From an uncultured Clostridia bacterium (GTDB lineage: Bacteria; Bacillota; Clostridia; Oscillospirales; Acutalibacteraceae), in NCBI GenBank assembly GCA_944380795.1, contig CALWIS010000211.1, positions 1 through 35,016 of the forward strand: a DNA stretch of 35,016 nt. The letters are read 5' to 3'. Below, piece after piece: positions 25,178 through 32,567 of the stretch. Position 1 is the first letter of the stretch. Each line of letters opens with the position of its first letter. Below the pieces are notes generated by a model. The model was not told where the DNA came from, did no database searches, and saw only the letters and a program-made list of their open reading frames with translations. Both the position numbers and the translations under genes were made by a program.

Positions 25178-25201
25178 ATTCCCACCATCCTGTATATACA
25201 A
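25173..25201 (-). promoter_or_regulatory. Promoter of the UroD-like gene
   Basis: Minus strand TTGTAT (25196-25201), 17-base spacer, TATTAT (25173-25178). The overlap with the araC-like -10 box means the two polymerases compete for the same DNA. Confidence 0.68.
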
Positions 25202-25239
25202 AAAATACACTTTCTTCTACAGAATTGGAGGAGAGATCC

Positions 25240-26085
25240 ATGGACGAAGATCATGCCCTGCTTTATCAAATTTTAGAAAACGCACAGGTGCACCTGATTG
25301 ACGCTGGGAATAAATGGTGTGACGAAAGCTGGACCCAATTAAACAATCGTTTTCTATATGACAGCATCGGGTATATCCGGAAAGGAGAAGTTTCCCTCTG
25401 CGTCAATGGCCGTACTTCTTTGCTGCAGCCTGGGGACATGTACTATATCCCGTCTATGAACTTGTTTTCCCATTTTGTTACCAGCGGCCTTTCCCAAGTA
25501 TACTGGACCCACTTTGTTTTAGGCCCCAAGGATCTGGAACTCTCCCACCGCCTGCAATTTCCTGTCTCTGTCCGGCCCCTTTGTCCGCAGGATATCGAAT
25601 CCCTGTTTGAATCCCTATTCCAGGCACAACAGAATCCTAGTCCTGGCGGCCCTTTATTGCGCAATGGACTAATGGCTCAGATCGCCGCACAATTCCTTTC
25701 GTTGGGACGGGAAGAACTGGCGCTGCGCCTTAGCGAACGCTTTGAAGAAATGCGCCGCACGGCAGAGTATATTCAAGAGAACCTGGACAAAGAGCTTTCT
25801 GTAGAAATATTGGCGGCTCGTATCGGACTGGCCCCCCATTATTTTATTCAGGCATTCCAGCGTTTTTTTCACGAGACCCCTATACATTTTGTTTTGCGCC
25901 ATCGGGAAGAAGCCGCCCGCCGCCTGTTGACTTACTCTTCTATGTCCATTAAGGAAATTGGACTTTCTCTGGGATTCTCCAATCAAAACTACTTTTCCGC
26001 CTTTTTTAAAAAGCGGAGCGGCTACTCCCCCTCTGCTTACCGAAGCTTGAAAAAAGGATCTTCAGCCGACATAAAACAGGAGTAA
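25240..26085 (+). CDS. AraC family transcriptional regulator
   Basis: The 281-aa protein has an N-terminal cupin-like sensor domain (residues 20-110, including SLLQPGDMYYIPSMNLF) and a C-terminal AraC domain with two helix-turn-helix motifs (about 185-275). The second holds IKEIGLSLGFSNQNYFSAFFKK, the family signature. The ATG at 25240 has GGAGGAG at good spacing, which rules out the TTG five codons upstream. It is divergent from the UroD-like gene, its most likely target. The cupin suggests a small sugar-like ligand (inference). Confidence 0.92.
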   Translation: MDEDHALLYQILENAQVHLIDAGNKWCDESWTQLNNRFLYDSIGYIRKGEVSLCVNGRTSLLQPGDMYYIPSMNLFSHFVTSGLSQVYWTHFVLGPKDLELSHRLQFPVSVRPLCPQDIESLFESLFQAQQNPSPGGPLLRNGLMAQIAAQFLSLGREELALRLSERFEEMRRTAEYIQENLDKELSVEILAARIGLAPHYFIQAFQRFFHETPIHFVLRHREEAARRLLTYSSMSIKEIGLSLGFSNQNYFSAFFKKRSGYSPSAYRSLKKGSSADIKQE

Positions 26086-26141
26086 CTTTGATTCTTCCGT
26101 TTATTTCCGTCAAACAAAAAACTTCAAAATGTAAAAGAAGA

Positions 26142-26190
26142 AAAGCGCTGTCAGATTTTAAAATCCTGATAGCGCTTTATTTGTCTTTTC
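26142..26190 (+). terminator. Terminator of the AraC regulator gene
   Basis: A 13-base stem AAAGCGCTGTCAG (one G-U pair) is followed by ATTTGTCTTTT. The rest of the gap to 26395 holds no gene; a candidate extended -10 (TGATACAAT, near 26363-26371) may serve the response regulator. Confidence 0.8.
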
Positions 26191-26395
26191 CATACATAAG
26201 TAAAAACAGCACCGCCCCATATAGCTTTACGATTTTATCCGACTTCTTCTATATTGAAATACAGCACCGTGGCTTTTATCTGTATCATAGCGCAGCAAAT
26301 AATATCTGAGGGTTTAGGAAAATGTGATAAACTTGTGATTTTAAAACAAAGGAAACTGTGATATGATACAATATAAAGTAGAAAGGAGGAGGAAT

Positions 26396-27085
26396 ATGTC
26401 GTATCGTGTACTACTGGTGGACGATGATCCCCATATTCAAACTACCAACCAGGCATTTTTAAAACGAAAGGGGTACCAAGTATTCCGAGCAGACAACGGC
26501 AAAGATGCCCTAGCTGTGGCCACCACTGCGGCCTTGGATGCCGTAGTCCTGGATGTGGATATGCCAGGACTGGATGGTATTACCGTTTGTCGTTATTTGC
26601 GTGAGGTCAGCCAGGTCCCCATTATTTTCCTTTCAGCCTACGATAAAGCGGACCACCGGGTGCAGGGTCTCATGGCCGGAGGGGATGATTATATGGGCAA
26701 ACCCTATTCTTTGGTGGAATTAGAGCTGCGGCTGCGGCTGCGGATCCAAGGAAAGGAACGTCCCCAACTAAACCACGTCCTCACGTTTGGCAGATTGGAG
26801 ATTGATCTGGACTTGCGGGAGGTGCGGTATGAGGGAAGGGTTGCCATGTTGACTGTCTTGGAGTTTGATCTGCTGGCATTCCTAGCCCAAAATCCAAACC
26901 AGGTGTTTTCTTATGAACAACTGTATAACGAGGTGTGGAAAACCCCTATTAACCAAGGATTACACAACATCCAAGTATGCATGGCCCGGGTACGGCAAAA
27001 GCTGGACCAGTTGTGCCCGGGAATGGACTACATTCAAACAGTTCGGGGCAAGGGCTACCGGTTTCGGGATATCCATTATTTATAA
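26396..27085 (+). CDS. OmpR-family response regulator
   Basis: The 229-aa protein has a receiver domain (acidic DDD at 9-11 region, phosphoacceptor D53 in VLDVDMPGLDG, S80, K102) and a C-terminal winged-helix DNA-binding domain ending QTVRGKGYRF. The open frame starts 11 codons earlier, but the ATG at 26396 has AAAGGAGGAGG upstream. Its histidine kinase partner is most likely the one at 28660, the only kinase in the window. The two are separated by a surface-protein gene on the opposite strand, which may be their target. Confidence 0.94.
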   Translation: MSYRVLLVDDDPHIQTTNQAFLKRKGYQVFRADNGKDALAVATTAALDAVVLDVDMPGLDGITVCRYLREVSQVPIIFLSAYDKADHRVQGLMAGGDDYMGKPYSLVELELRLRLRIQGKERPQLNHVLTFGRLEIDLDLREVRYEGRVAMLTVLEFDLLAFLAQNPNQVFSYEQLYNEVWKTPINQGLHNIQVCMARVRQKLDQLCPGMDYIQTVRGKGYRFRDIHYL

Positions 27086-27092
27086 ATCACGT

Positions 27093-27126
27093 AAAAAATA
27101 CCGTCCCGGATGGCTCCTGGGACGGT
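27093..27126 (-). terminator. Terminator of the surface protein gene
   Basis: Minus strand ACCGTCCC pairs with GGGACGGT and is followed by ATTTTTTA. It lies 15 bases past the surface-protein stop and between the convergent genes; the plus-strand tail is not T-rich. Confidence 0.85.
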
Positions 27127-27140
27127 AGATGCTTTATATA

Positions 27141-28625
27141 CTATTTCTTTTTTCGAGCGATCCAGATTCCCACTGCAGCACATACTATGATACCTCCTGC
27201 CACCAACACAATTTGTAGGGCTTTTTGAGGAGCAGCTGATTGAGATGGAGCCGTCTGCTGGGCAGAGACTACAGGAGAGGGGGACGGAGACGACGGTGGC
27301 ACCGGAGTGTTCTCTGGTGCGGGAGTTGTTTCTGGCACAGGGGTGCTTTCTGGCGCGGAGGTGTTCACGGGTATCGGGGTACTCTCCGGTGCAGGGATAC
27401 TTTCAGCCTCATTAGTAATTGTCGCATCCAACAAAGGAGAATCCCCATACTGGAAAGAAGGAGTAGGGGTAGGTTCCGGCTCTATAGAAGGCTCGGGTTC
27501 TGGAGAGGTGGGTTCCCGATCTGGTGCCACTGGCGTAGTACTTCCTCCCCGGTTTCCTCCCGAATCGTCCCCCTCCTCCAGAGGAAGCAAGAATGACTCT
27601 GAAGCCCAGAATGCCGGAATCCAGGAATCCACCGCCACAATGCGGTAATATTGAGGGGTATTCTCCACCTCGTAGAAAGTGGCAACGGCATTGCCCTGGT
27701 CATCTTCTCCCACATCAAAATTTGACCAGACATCCCAGGTTTTTCCGCCGTCAGTAGAGATTTCCCCTGTAACTTCAGCGTATTCTGGCAATTCCAAAAG
27801 GGTAAAGTGAGCGGAACAGGTGATTTGCCCGCTCCATTTAGCATCGGTCACTACCAGTTGATCTGGTTGATACCAATGTACCGTTATAGTAAGCGGGACC
27901 ATAGAAGGTATGGTTTGCCCACTTTCGTCCAAAAATGAACCGGTGAAGGTGCATTCTCCCGTGGTATGCCCATCATAGGAACTTGTATCCCAAGATACAG
28001 GCAGTTCCATCCTTTCTTCTTGCCCCTGCTCCTGTATATTTGTAAGGAGAGTGGATGGCAACTGTGAGAAATCCAAGGGTGTCCCCTTCTCAAGCCAGAG
28101 ATCATCAGGAGCATCATAAAGATTGTCGACAGTTGGGGGAGCCCATTGCACCAATTCCTGTGGAATCTGGGAATCGGTAATAGAAATTGAAGATCCGGGT
28201 TCCTGAAGAATAAAGAGACCCTCTCCTATAATGTCTAAGGTGATAGTGGTAAGCTTCAAGGTTCCCCCGGCTTTCACAATAATAAGGGGAGCTTGTGATA
28301 CATCCCCCGATATAACAGGACTGGCCTCTTGGTCGCTGCCTATAGACAGTGTTCCAATACTCAAGGTTCCCCCTTTTTCTACCACGATCTGGCCCGCAAT
28401 TTCCACAGTCAGATTACCGGTATACATCCCCTCCGGCAGCTCCTGACCCGCAAATTGAGGAGATATTGTGGTATAGCTCACCGTTTCTCCCTCTCCAATC
28501 GTGCAGCCTTCCAGTGTAACAGTATGGGAAGGCACATCTGTAGTGGTATGGGCAGAAGCTGTGAGAAAAAAGCTTCCAACCAAAAACAGGGACCAAAGAA
28601 GAATGGCTGCTTTTTTCATAAGCAT
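27141..28625 (-). CDS. Cell-surface protein with proline-rich stalk and C-terminal anchor
   Basis: The 494-aa protein has a signal peptide (MLMKKAAILLWSLFLVGSFF, then LTASA). An N-terminal beta-repeat region follows (NLTVEIAGQIVVEKGGTLSI and similar strands), like adhesin or polysaccharide-associated beta-helices. A Ser/Thr/Pro-rich stalk with repeated PESTP/PENTP-like units leads to a C-terminal hydrophobic segment with a KKK tail. It should be exported and held at the membrane. I recognise no enzyme domain. The ATG at 28625 has GGGGGGAG nine bases upstream; a second ATG two codons later is possible. It lies between the response regulator and histidine kinase genes on the other strand and may be under their control (inference). 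Confidence 0.85.
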   Translation of the reverse strand: MLMKKAAILLWSLFLVGSFFLTASAHTTTDVPSHTVTLEGCTIGEGETVSYTTISPQFAGQELPEGMYTGNLTVEIAGQIVVEKGGTLSIGTLSIGSDQEASPVISGDVSQAPLIIVKAGGTLKLTTITLDIIGEGLFILQEPGSSISITDSQIPQELVQWAPPTVDNLYDAPDDLWLEKGTPLDFSQLPSTLLTNIQEQGQEERMELPVSWDTSSYDGHTTGECTFTGSFLDESGQTIPSMVPLTITVHWYQPDQLVVTDAKWSGQITCSAHFTLLELPEYAEVTGEISTDGGKTWDVWSNFDVGEDDQGNAVATFYEVENTPQYYRIVAVDSWIPAFWASESFLLPLEEGDDSGGNRGGSTTPVAPDREPTSPEPEPSIEPEPTPTPSFQYGDSPLLDATITNEAESIPAPESTPIPVNTSAPESTPVPETTPAPENTPVPPSSPSPSPVVSAQQTAPSQSAAPQKALQIVLVAGGIIVCAAVGIWIARKKK

Positions 28626-28659
28626 ATAGAACGACTCCCCCCGTGTGAGGTAATAATTG

Positions 28660-30624
28660 ATGATAAGACAGATCAAAAAAAATATACTGCCGCTATTATT
28701 GGTGATATTGGCTTCGGCAGTGGTTTACGGCATATGGTTTCAATGGGATAATAAATACACCTCTGCCCTTCCGGGTGGATATGGCTACAATGTGTGGCAG
28801 CAAGAGCAAGATGAGATAGGCTTCCTAGTAGACGGATGGGAATACTATCCCGGACAATTGCTGGAACCAACAGACTGGGAAAATGGACGAAAACCGGAGG
28901 GATATACCTACATTGGAGAATACCCCAACTTCTCCTCCCAACTGGGCAGCCCCTATGGGGTCGCCACTTATCGAATGATAGTGGAGGATGCCGATTCAGG
29001 GCTTGTCCTTTATGTTCCAGAGTTGCTGTGCGCCGGAAGGGTGTATATTGATGGTGTGCTAGTAGGCGAACAGGGGAGCATCGAGCCATATTCTCCTCTG
29101 GTATCCAATGAAATCTATTCGATAGAAGGAACAGGCAGCATAGAAATCGTGATACAGTGCGCCAACTATTCCCACTACTATTCGGGTATGTACTACCCTC
29201 CCGCTATCGGTACTCTTTCTGCCGTACTCAAAATGATGATTCTCCAGCTGGTAGTTTACGGGCTGCTGTGTTTCGTCTCTTTAAGTGTGGCTCTTTCTTA
29301 TTTGATACAGTATCTGCTAAGCCGCGACCAGCTGATGGGGTGGGCAGGCCTTTTGAGTCTGGCTTTTTCTTTACGGGTGTCCTATCCCTTTTTCCGTGCT
29401 TTAGGAATTTCGTGGATAAAAGCACTCCATGCTGTGGAAGATGTGGGCGGCAACGTGGTACTCCTATGCGCCATCATACTGGCAGGAAAATTGTGTGGCA
29501 TGGAGCAACACCGCTTCCATAGAAAGGTAGCCATTCCCGCAGCAGCAGGATTATGCCTGTTTACTCTCATTTTCCCTGTGCTGATTTTACCATACGCTCC
29601 TATATTTATCAACGCATACGGATCGATTTTATTTGTGTGGAAAATTTTCACAGCAGGATACCTTATCGTGTTGGCCAGCCATACCATATCCACCGATGAA
29701 GCACTTAGCCAGTATCTCATATGTGCGGCAGGAATCTATGGGATGTGGATGTTGGCTTCGGTGGTACTAGCCAATCGATTTGAACCCATTTATGGGGCTT
29801 GGCCAGAGGAATATGGCGGGTTTGCCCTGGTGTTGGGATATGCGGCGGGTATGGTTCGGCGTGGAGTGCGCTTGGAACAGGAAAACCAACACCTTACCCT
29901 TCATCTTCAAGAGGAAGTAGAGCGAAAAAACCAAGGAATCGAGACATTGCTCTCGGAACGCAGAGAACTTCTGGCCAATTTGCTCCACGATGTAAAAAAT
30001 CCCCTATCTGCCCTGCGCGGATATGCCGAATTAGTACGAAGCGGAAGTGTAGATCTGGACCCAGAAACAGCAGGATATCTGGATGCTTTAAGCCAACGTG
30101 TAGAGGTGGTGGGAGATCGTTTTTACTTATTACAAGAATTTTCGCGAGGAGAACGGGGTATGTTTTCTCGGGAATCCATTTGCTTAAACGAATTTCTAAA
30201 GGAGTTTCACCAACAAAACCGCCCAGATTTAGAGCTGTCTGGGATACATTTTACCCTTACGCTGCCGCCTCAAAATCTGTTCGTGCAGGGAAACAGGGAG
30301 CGGATGCGTATTGCTCTGGAAAACTTGTGCTTCAATGCCCTCTCTTTTACCCCAGAAGATGGTAACATCGACCTATCTCTTGCTTTGGAGGACGGATACG
30401 CCCTTGTTGCTGTGCGGGATACAGGAGCAGGGATCGATCCTCAGGTCCTTCCCCGCATATTTGATCGTGGATTCACCCAACGACCCGATAACAGCGGCGA
30501 AGGCTTAGGGTTATATCTGGTGCGCGCCATTACTTTAGAGCACGGCGGCACGGTATCCGTTTCTTCAGAACTGGGAAAAGGAAGTGTATTTACTCTTCGG
30601 CTGCCTGTGGTAAAACAGTCCTAA
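28660..30624 (+). CDS. Multi-TM sensor histidine kinase
   Basis: The 654-aa protein has a TM helix near residues 10-28, then an extracellular beta-rich domain (about 30-185). That domain resembles the 7TMR-DISM sensor with its VATYRMIVEDADSGLVLYVP region. About seven further TM helices (190-400) and a coiled coil follow. The kinase part has H443 in LLHDVKNPLSALRGY, the N box ENLCFNALSF, DTGAGI and GEGLGLYLV. It should phosphorylate the response regulator at 26396. The ATG at 28660 follows GAGG; the TTG one codon earlier is less likely. Its start codon is only 34 bases from that of the divergent surface-protein gene. Confidence 0.92.
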   Translation: MIRQIKKNILPLLLVILASAVVYGIWFQWDNKYTSALPGGYGYNVWQQEQDEIGFLVDGWEYYPGQLLEPTDWENGRKPEGYTYIGEYPNFSSQLGSPYGVATYRMIVEDADSGLVLYVPELLCAGRVYIDGVLVGEQGSIEPYSPLVSNEIYSIEGTGSIEIVIQCANYSHYYSGMYYPPAIGTLSAVLKMMILQLVVYGLLCFVSLSVALSYLIQYLLSRDQLMGWAGLLSLAFSLRVSYPFFRALGISWIKALHAVEDVGGNVVLLCAIILAGKLCGMEQHRFHRKVAIPAAAGLCLFTLIFPVLILPYAPIFINAYGSILFVWKIFTAGYLIVLASHTISTDEALSQYLICAAGIYGMWMLASVVLANRFEPIYGAWPEEYGGFALVLGYAAGMVRRGVRLEQENQHLTLHLQEEVERKNQGIETLLSERRELLANLLHDVKNPLSALRGYAELVRSGSVDLDPETAGYLDALSQRVEVVGDRFYLLQEFSRGERGMFSRESICLNEFLKEFHQQNRPDLELSGIHFTLTLPPQNLFVQGNRERMRIALENLCFNALSFTPEDGNIDLSLALEDGYALVAVRDTGAGIDPQVLPRIFDRGFTQRPDNSGEGLGLYLVRAITLEHGGTVSVSSELGKGSVFTLRLPVVKQS

Positions 30625-30651
30625 AAAAGCACCGTCGGTATCGGCGGTGCT
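30623..30651 (-). terminator. Hairpin after the histidine kinase, T-tailed on the minus strand
   Basis: AGCACCGTCG pairs with CGGCGGTGCT (one G-U pair). The T-run is on the minus strand, so it would stop leftward transcription coming from the mobile element or a former tRNA gene. It is a poor terminator for the kinase itself. Confidence 0.7.
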
Positions 30652-30691
30652 AAAAACAGGTTATGTAATAATTTCGATTCAAATTAAAACA

Positions 30692-30723
30692 AAAAAGAGG
30701 TTGATATACATCAACCTCTTTTT
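30692..30723. terminator. Bidirectional terminator beside the tRNA fragment
   Basis: A 14-base perfect stem AAAAAGAGGTTGAT with its complement has A/T-rich flanks on both strands. It lies 7 bases from the CCA end of the tRNA fragment and was probably the terminator of the original tRNA gene. Confidence 0.85.
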
Positions 30724-30729
30724 ACACAG

Positions 30730-30774
30730 TGGTGGACGTTAACAGACTTGAACTGCTGACCCTTCGCACGTCAA
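30730..30774 (-). other. Attachment site: tRNA 3'-half fragment at the element boundary
   Basis: Read on the minus strand this is the 3' half of a tRNA. It has an anticodon-loop-like TTGACGT, stem GCGAA, variable loop GGGTC, T arm AGCAG-TTCAAGT-CTGTT, acceptor strand AACGTCC, discriminator A and CCA. The 5' half is absent; the sequence beyond is recombinase coding DNA. The GAC anticodon reading suggests tRNA-Val, with moderate certainty. A tRNA 3' fragment abutting an integrase gene is the usual product of element integration. The intact tRNA should lie at the far end, right of this window. Confidence 0.75.
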
Positions 30775-31733
30775 TTTTCTTTAAAAACTTTTTTTCTTAA
30801 AGTTTCCACATCAACATGAGCGTACCTCTTACGAAGCATTTTAAGATCTGTCCACCCTCCCATCAGCGAGATTGTAAAAATATCCACATCGTCTTTTACC
30901 CATAAAGTAGCTCTTGTATGTCGAAGCTCATGTACAGATAAAGCGGGAATTTGAGGATAACTCAAAACAAGGTCACTCATAAACTTTTGATACACCCGCT
31001 TAGTCCAATTATCTGGTGAATAGGCAAGACCTCTAGGACTATAAAAAATAAATTGGGGATGGACTTTTTCAATAGAACGATTGTGATGACTAATTTGAAT
31101 TTCGCGAGGAATTTTCGAAATAAACTTTGCTAAAACCCTAGAAATAGGGATCTGCCTATTTCTGTACTGGTTTTTTAACCCAGAGGATGTAGTTTTCCAT
31201 TTTCCGGTCTCTATGTCTTTTACATTGACAGTTCCACGCCTAATCCACAGACTGGGATTTTCAGAATCGTTAAAATCTATCCATTTTAGCCCTAATAGTT
31301 CACTTCTTGAAATTCCTGTTTCGAGCAACGTCATAATTGCTATCCCATAAGGATGTTGAGAAGCGTATTGCCATACTATCTGATATTCTTCTTCCGTGTA
31401 TGCCCGCTTTTGAGGTGGCAGAATATTGCTGGAAAGATGAATATTTTTTGTGACAGGGTTTTTGGAACACAAATCATTTTCAATGGCTGTATCATAAATT
31501 GATTTCAACGCAGATTTAATTTTTTTCTGAGTTTCCAATGATAAAATATCAATCTGTTTTCGGAAATAATTTTGTACATCTAAGGGTTTGATTTCCGAAA
31601 GCTCTTTGTTTCCAAACTCTGGAATCAGGTGGCAACGAACTGGATTTACATAAGTTCCCCAGTAGGTGTTATCCTTAACGTAGTCTTTTTTATAAATCTC
31701 CAACCAACATTCTGCCCAATTTATGAACAACAT
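30771..31733 (-). CDS. Tyrosine recombinase / integrase
   Basis: The 320-aa protein has an N-terminal SAM-like DNA-binding domain and a C-terminal phage-integrase catalytic domain. Catalytic residues are R143 in ETGISRSELLGL, candidate K187, H268 and R271 in HELRHTRA, W294 in MGGWTDLKM (Trp where His is common) and the nucleophile Y304 in KRYAHV. The ATG at 31733 has AAGGAG 10 bases upstream and is preferred over an in-frame extension of 16 codons. Its stop codon overlaps the tRNA fragment, so the gene sits exactly at the att boundary. Confidence 0.92.
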   Translation of the reverse strand: MLFINWAECWLEIYKKDYVKDNTYWGTYVNPVRCHLIPEFGNKELSEIKPLDVQNYFRKQIDILSLETQKKIKSALKSIYDTAIENDLCSKNPVTKNIHLSSNILPPQKRAYTEEEYQIVWQYASQHPYGIAIMTLLETGISRSELLGLKWIDFNDSENPSLWIRRGTVNVKDIETGKWKTTSSGLKNQYRNRQIPISRVLAKFISKIPREIQISHHNRSIEKVHPQFIFYSPRGLAYSPDNWTKRVYQKFMSDLVLSYPQIPALSVHELRHTRATLWVKDDVDIFTISLMGGWTDLKMLRKRYAHVDVETLRKKVFKEN

Positions 31734-31760
31734 TTCTAAGCATCTCCTTAATAAATAAAA

Positions 31761-31770
31761 ATGATATAAT
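31761..31770 (+). promoter_or_regulatory. Extended -10 promoter facing the element genes
   Basis: TGATATAAT reads as an extended -10 box (TATAAT at 31765-31770) about 85 bases upstream of the first micro-ORF. No good -35 is seen. Confidence 0.5.
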
Positions 31771-31793
31771 AACGGAGACACTCATTACATTTA

Positions 31794-31829
31794 CAAATTT
31801 ATTATAAATTTGAATTATGCATAAAGCAA
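31794..31829 (-). promoter_or_regulatory. Integrase promoter with overlapping inverted repeat
   Basis: Minus strand TTGCTT (31824-31829), 17-base spacer, TATAAT (31801-31806). The inverted repeat CAAATTTA-TTA-TAAATTTG (31794-31812) covers the -10 box and may be an operator. Confidence 0.65.
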
Positions 31830-31855
31830 GATTATTGTGAAAGGAAGTGAAACAG

Positions 31856-31924
31856 ATGATCACATTGAAATGCACATCCCCAGGCATCTCTGCGGCAGCA
31901 GCCCCCATCAGCAAACCTCCATAG
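31856..31924 (+). CDS. Micro-ORF A (22 aa), candidate leader peptide
   Basis: The ATG has AGGAAG eight bases upstream, and the peptide begins MITLKCTSPGISAAAAPI. The first 18 codons are the same in copy B apart from one silent change; the last four residues differ and the reading frame ends at the same place. The stop codon touches the left arm of the palindrome at 31923. This suggests a leader peptide whose translation affects the following RNA fold (inference). It could also be conserved only because the duplication is recent. Confidence 0.55.
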   Translation: MITLKCTSPGISAAAAPISKPP

Positions 31925-31945
31925 GTACGACATAATGTCGTACCT
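31923..31945. repeat. Palindrome 1 (11-base arms)
   Basis: The core GTACGACATAATGTCGTAC is extended by two further pairs on each side around a single central base. It is the longest member of a five-copy family. Confidence 0.93.
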
Positions 31946-31948
31946 GCA

Positions 31949-31977
31949 ACGTCGTATCAAAGGATACGGCGTTTTTT
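31949..31977 (+). terminator. Terminator in cassette A
   Basis: ACGTCGTATC pairs with GATACGGCGT (loop AAAG, one G-U pair) and six T follow. The 5' arm GTCGTA is also complementary to the TACGAC of palindrome 1, so the two folds exclude each other. Confidence 0.85.
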
Positions 31978-31982
31978 ATTAC

Positions 31983-31999
31983 TGCGACATAATGTCGCA
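31983..31999. repeat. Palindrome 2
   Basis: TGCGACATAATGTCGCA, with 8-base arms around one central base, lies downstream of the terminator and about 50 bases before the 104-aa gene. Confidence 0.92.
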
Positions 32000-32050
32000 C
32001 TTGGGAAAAGCAGCCTAAATAAAGCTACAAACAAAAGGAGTGGGATTACA

Positions 32051-32365
32051 ATGAAGGATAAATATACCCTACCTACAGCTTTCCTATATGGGGAAGAAAG
32101 TGACCCGGAAAGTTACTGGTTTTTAGAATCAGACAAAGAGAAAATCCTTGTCCATCTTTCAGAAGCCATGAGACGTCCACAAGGCTATTTGTGGGCCACC
32201 GAATTTGGAGGTTATATAGACAGTTTTTGCGAGTCTCTCGAAGTGGTAAAAGCTTATCCTTCCGGCTCCAGAATACTTCGATACAGAAAATATGAAGTGG
32301 ATTTGGGAGAATACACACAACTCTTTCTCTGTAAACCCCGTGAAAATAAAGGCGGATTTAGGTAA
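32051..32365 (+). CDS. Protein of unknown function (104 aa)
   Basis: The product starts MKDKYTLPTAFLYGEESDPE and contains no motif I recognise. It is acidic at the N-terminus, has one cysteine-containing segment SFCESLEVV and ends with a basic tail. The ATG has AAAGGAG 10 bases upstream. It lies between cassettes A and B and is probably cotranscribed with parA and parB across cassette B. It may be a partner of the partition or element-control system, by position only. Confidence 0.7.
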   Translation: MKDKYTLPTAFLYGEESDPESYWFLESDKEKILVHLSEAMRRPQGYLWATEFGGYIDSFCESLEVVKAYPSGSRILRYRKYEVDLGEYTQLFLCKPRENKGGFR

Positions 32366-32396
32366 CTGGTTAAAATTAAAGAAGGAAGTGAAACAG

Positions 32397-32465
32397 ATGA
32401 TCACATTGAAATGCACCTCCCCAGGCATCTCTGCGGCAGCAGCCCCCATCAACAGACATCCATAA
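32397..32465 (+). CDS. Micro-ORF B (22 aa), candidate leader peptide
   Basis: It has the same ribosome binding site, start and first 18 residues as micro-ORF A. Residues 19-21 change (S to N, K to R, P to H), residue 22 is Pro in both, and the stop changes from TAG to TAA. It starts about 30 bases after the 104-aa gene. The changes do not shift the frame. Confidence 0.55.
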   Translation: MITLKCTSPGISAAAAPINRHP

Positions 32466-32468
32466 TAA

Positions 32469-32487
32469 GTACGACATAATGTCGTAC
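32469..32487. repeat. Palindrome 3
   Basis: GTACGACATAATGTCGTAC, identical to the core of palindrome 1. It is preceded by AATAA as in palindrome 5. Confidence 0.93.
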
Positions 32488-32493
32488 CTGCAG

Positions 32494-32522
32494 CGTCGTA
32501 TCAAAGGATACGGCGTTTTTTT
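32494..32522 (+). terminator. Terminator in cassette B
   Basis: CGTCGTATC pairs with GATACGGCG (loop AAAG plus one G-U pair) and seven T follow. The same competing pairing with the preceding palindrome is possible. Confidence 0.85.
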
Positions 32523-32527
32523 ATTAC

Positions 32528-32544
32528 TGCGACATAATGTCGCA
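32528..32544. repeat. Palindrome 4
   Basis: TGCGACATAATGTCGCA, identical to palindrome 2. It lies 23 bases upstream of the parA start codon. Confidence 0.92.
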
Positions 32545-32567
32545 CTTCCAAGAAAGGGGAAAACAAA

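Larger units (their letters stand above)
31841..32000 (+). repeat. Regulatory cassette, copy A
   Basis: A stretch of about 160 bases recurs at 32382-32545 with roughly 90% identity. In order it contains a micro-ORF with its ribosome binding site, a long palindrome, a terminator hairpin and a second palindrome. Copy A precedes the 104-aa gene; copy B precedes parA. Confidence 0.95.
32382..32545 (+). repeat. Regulatory cassette, copy B
   Basis: This is the second copy of the 160-base cassette, with the same order of micro-ORF, palindrome, terminator and palindrome. It lies between the 104-aa gene and parA, so the terminator would reduce read-through into parAB. Confidence 0.95.

Noticed and set aside
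31690..31914. Minus-strand frame beginning near MGAAAAEMPGDVHFNVI in cassette A, with a counterpart at 32159-32452
   Set aside because: Copy A has a GGAGG seven bases before one ATG, but the site is lost in copy B, and the frames run into unrelated sequence after the shared part. The plus-strand micro-ORF keeps both its site and its stop in the two copies.
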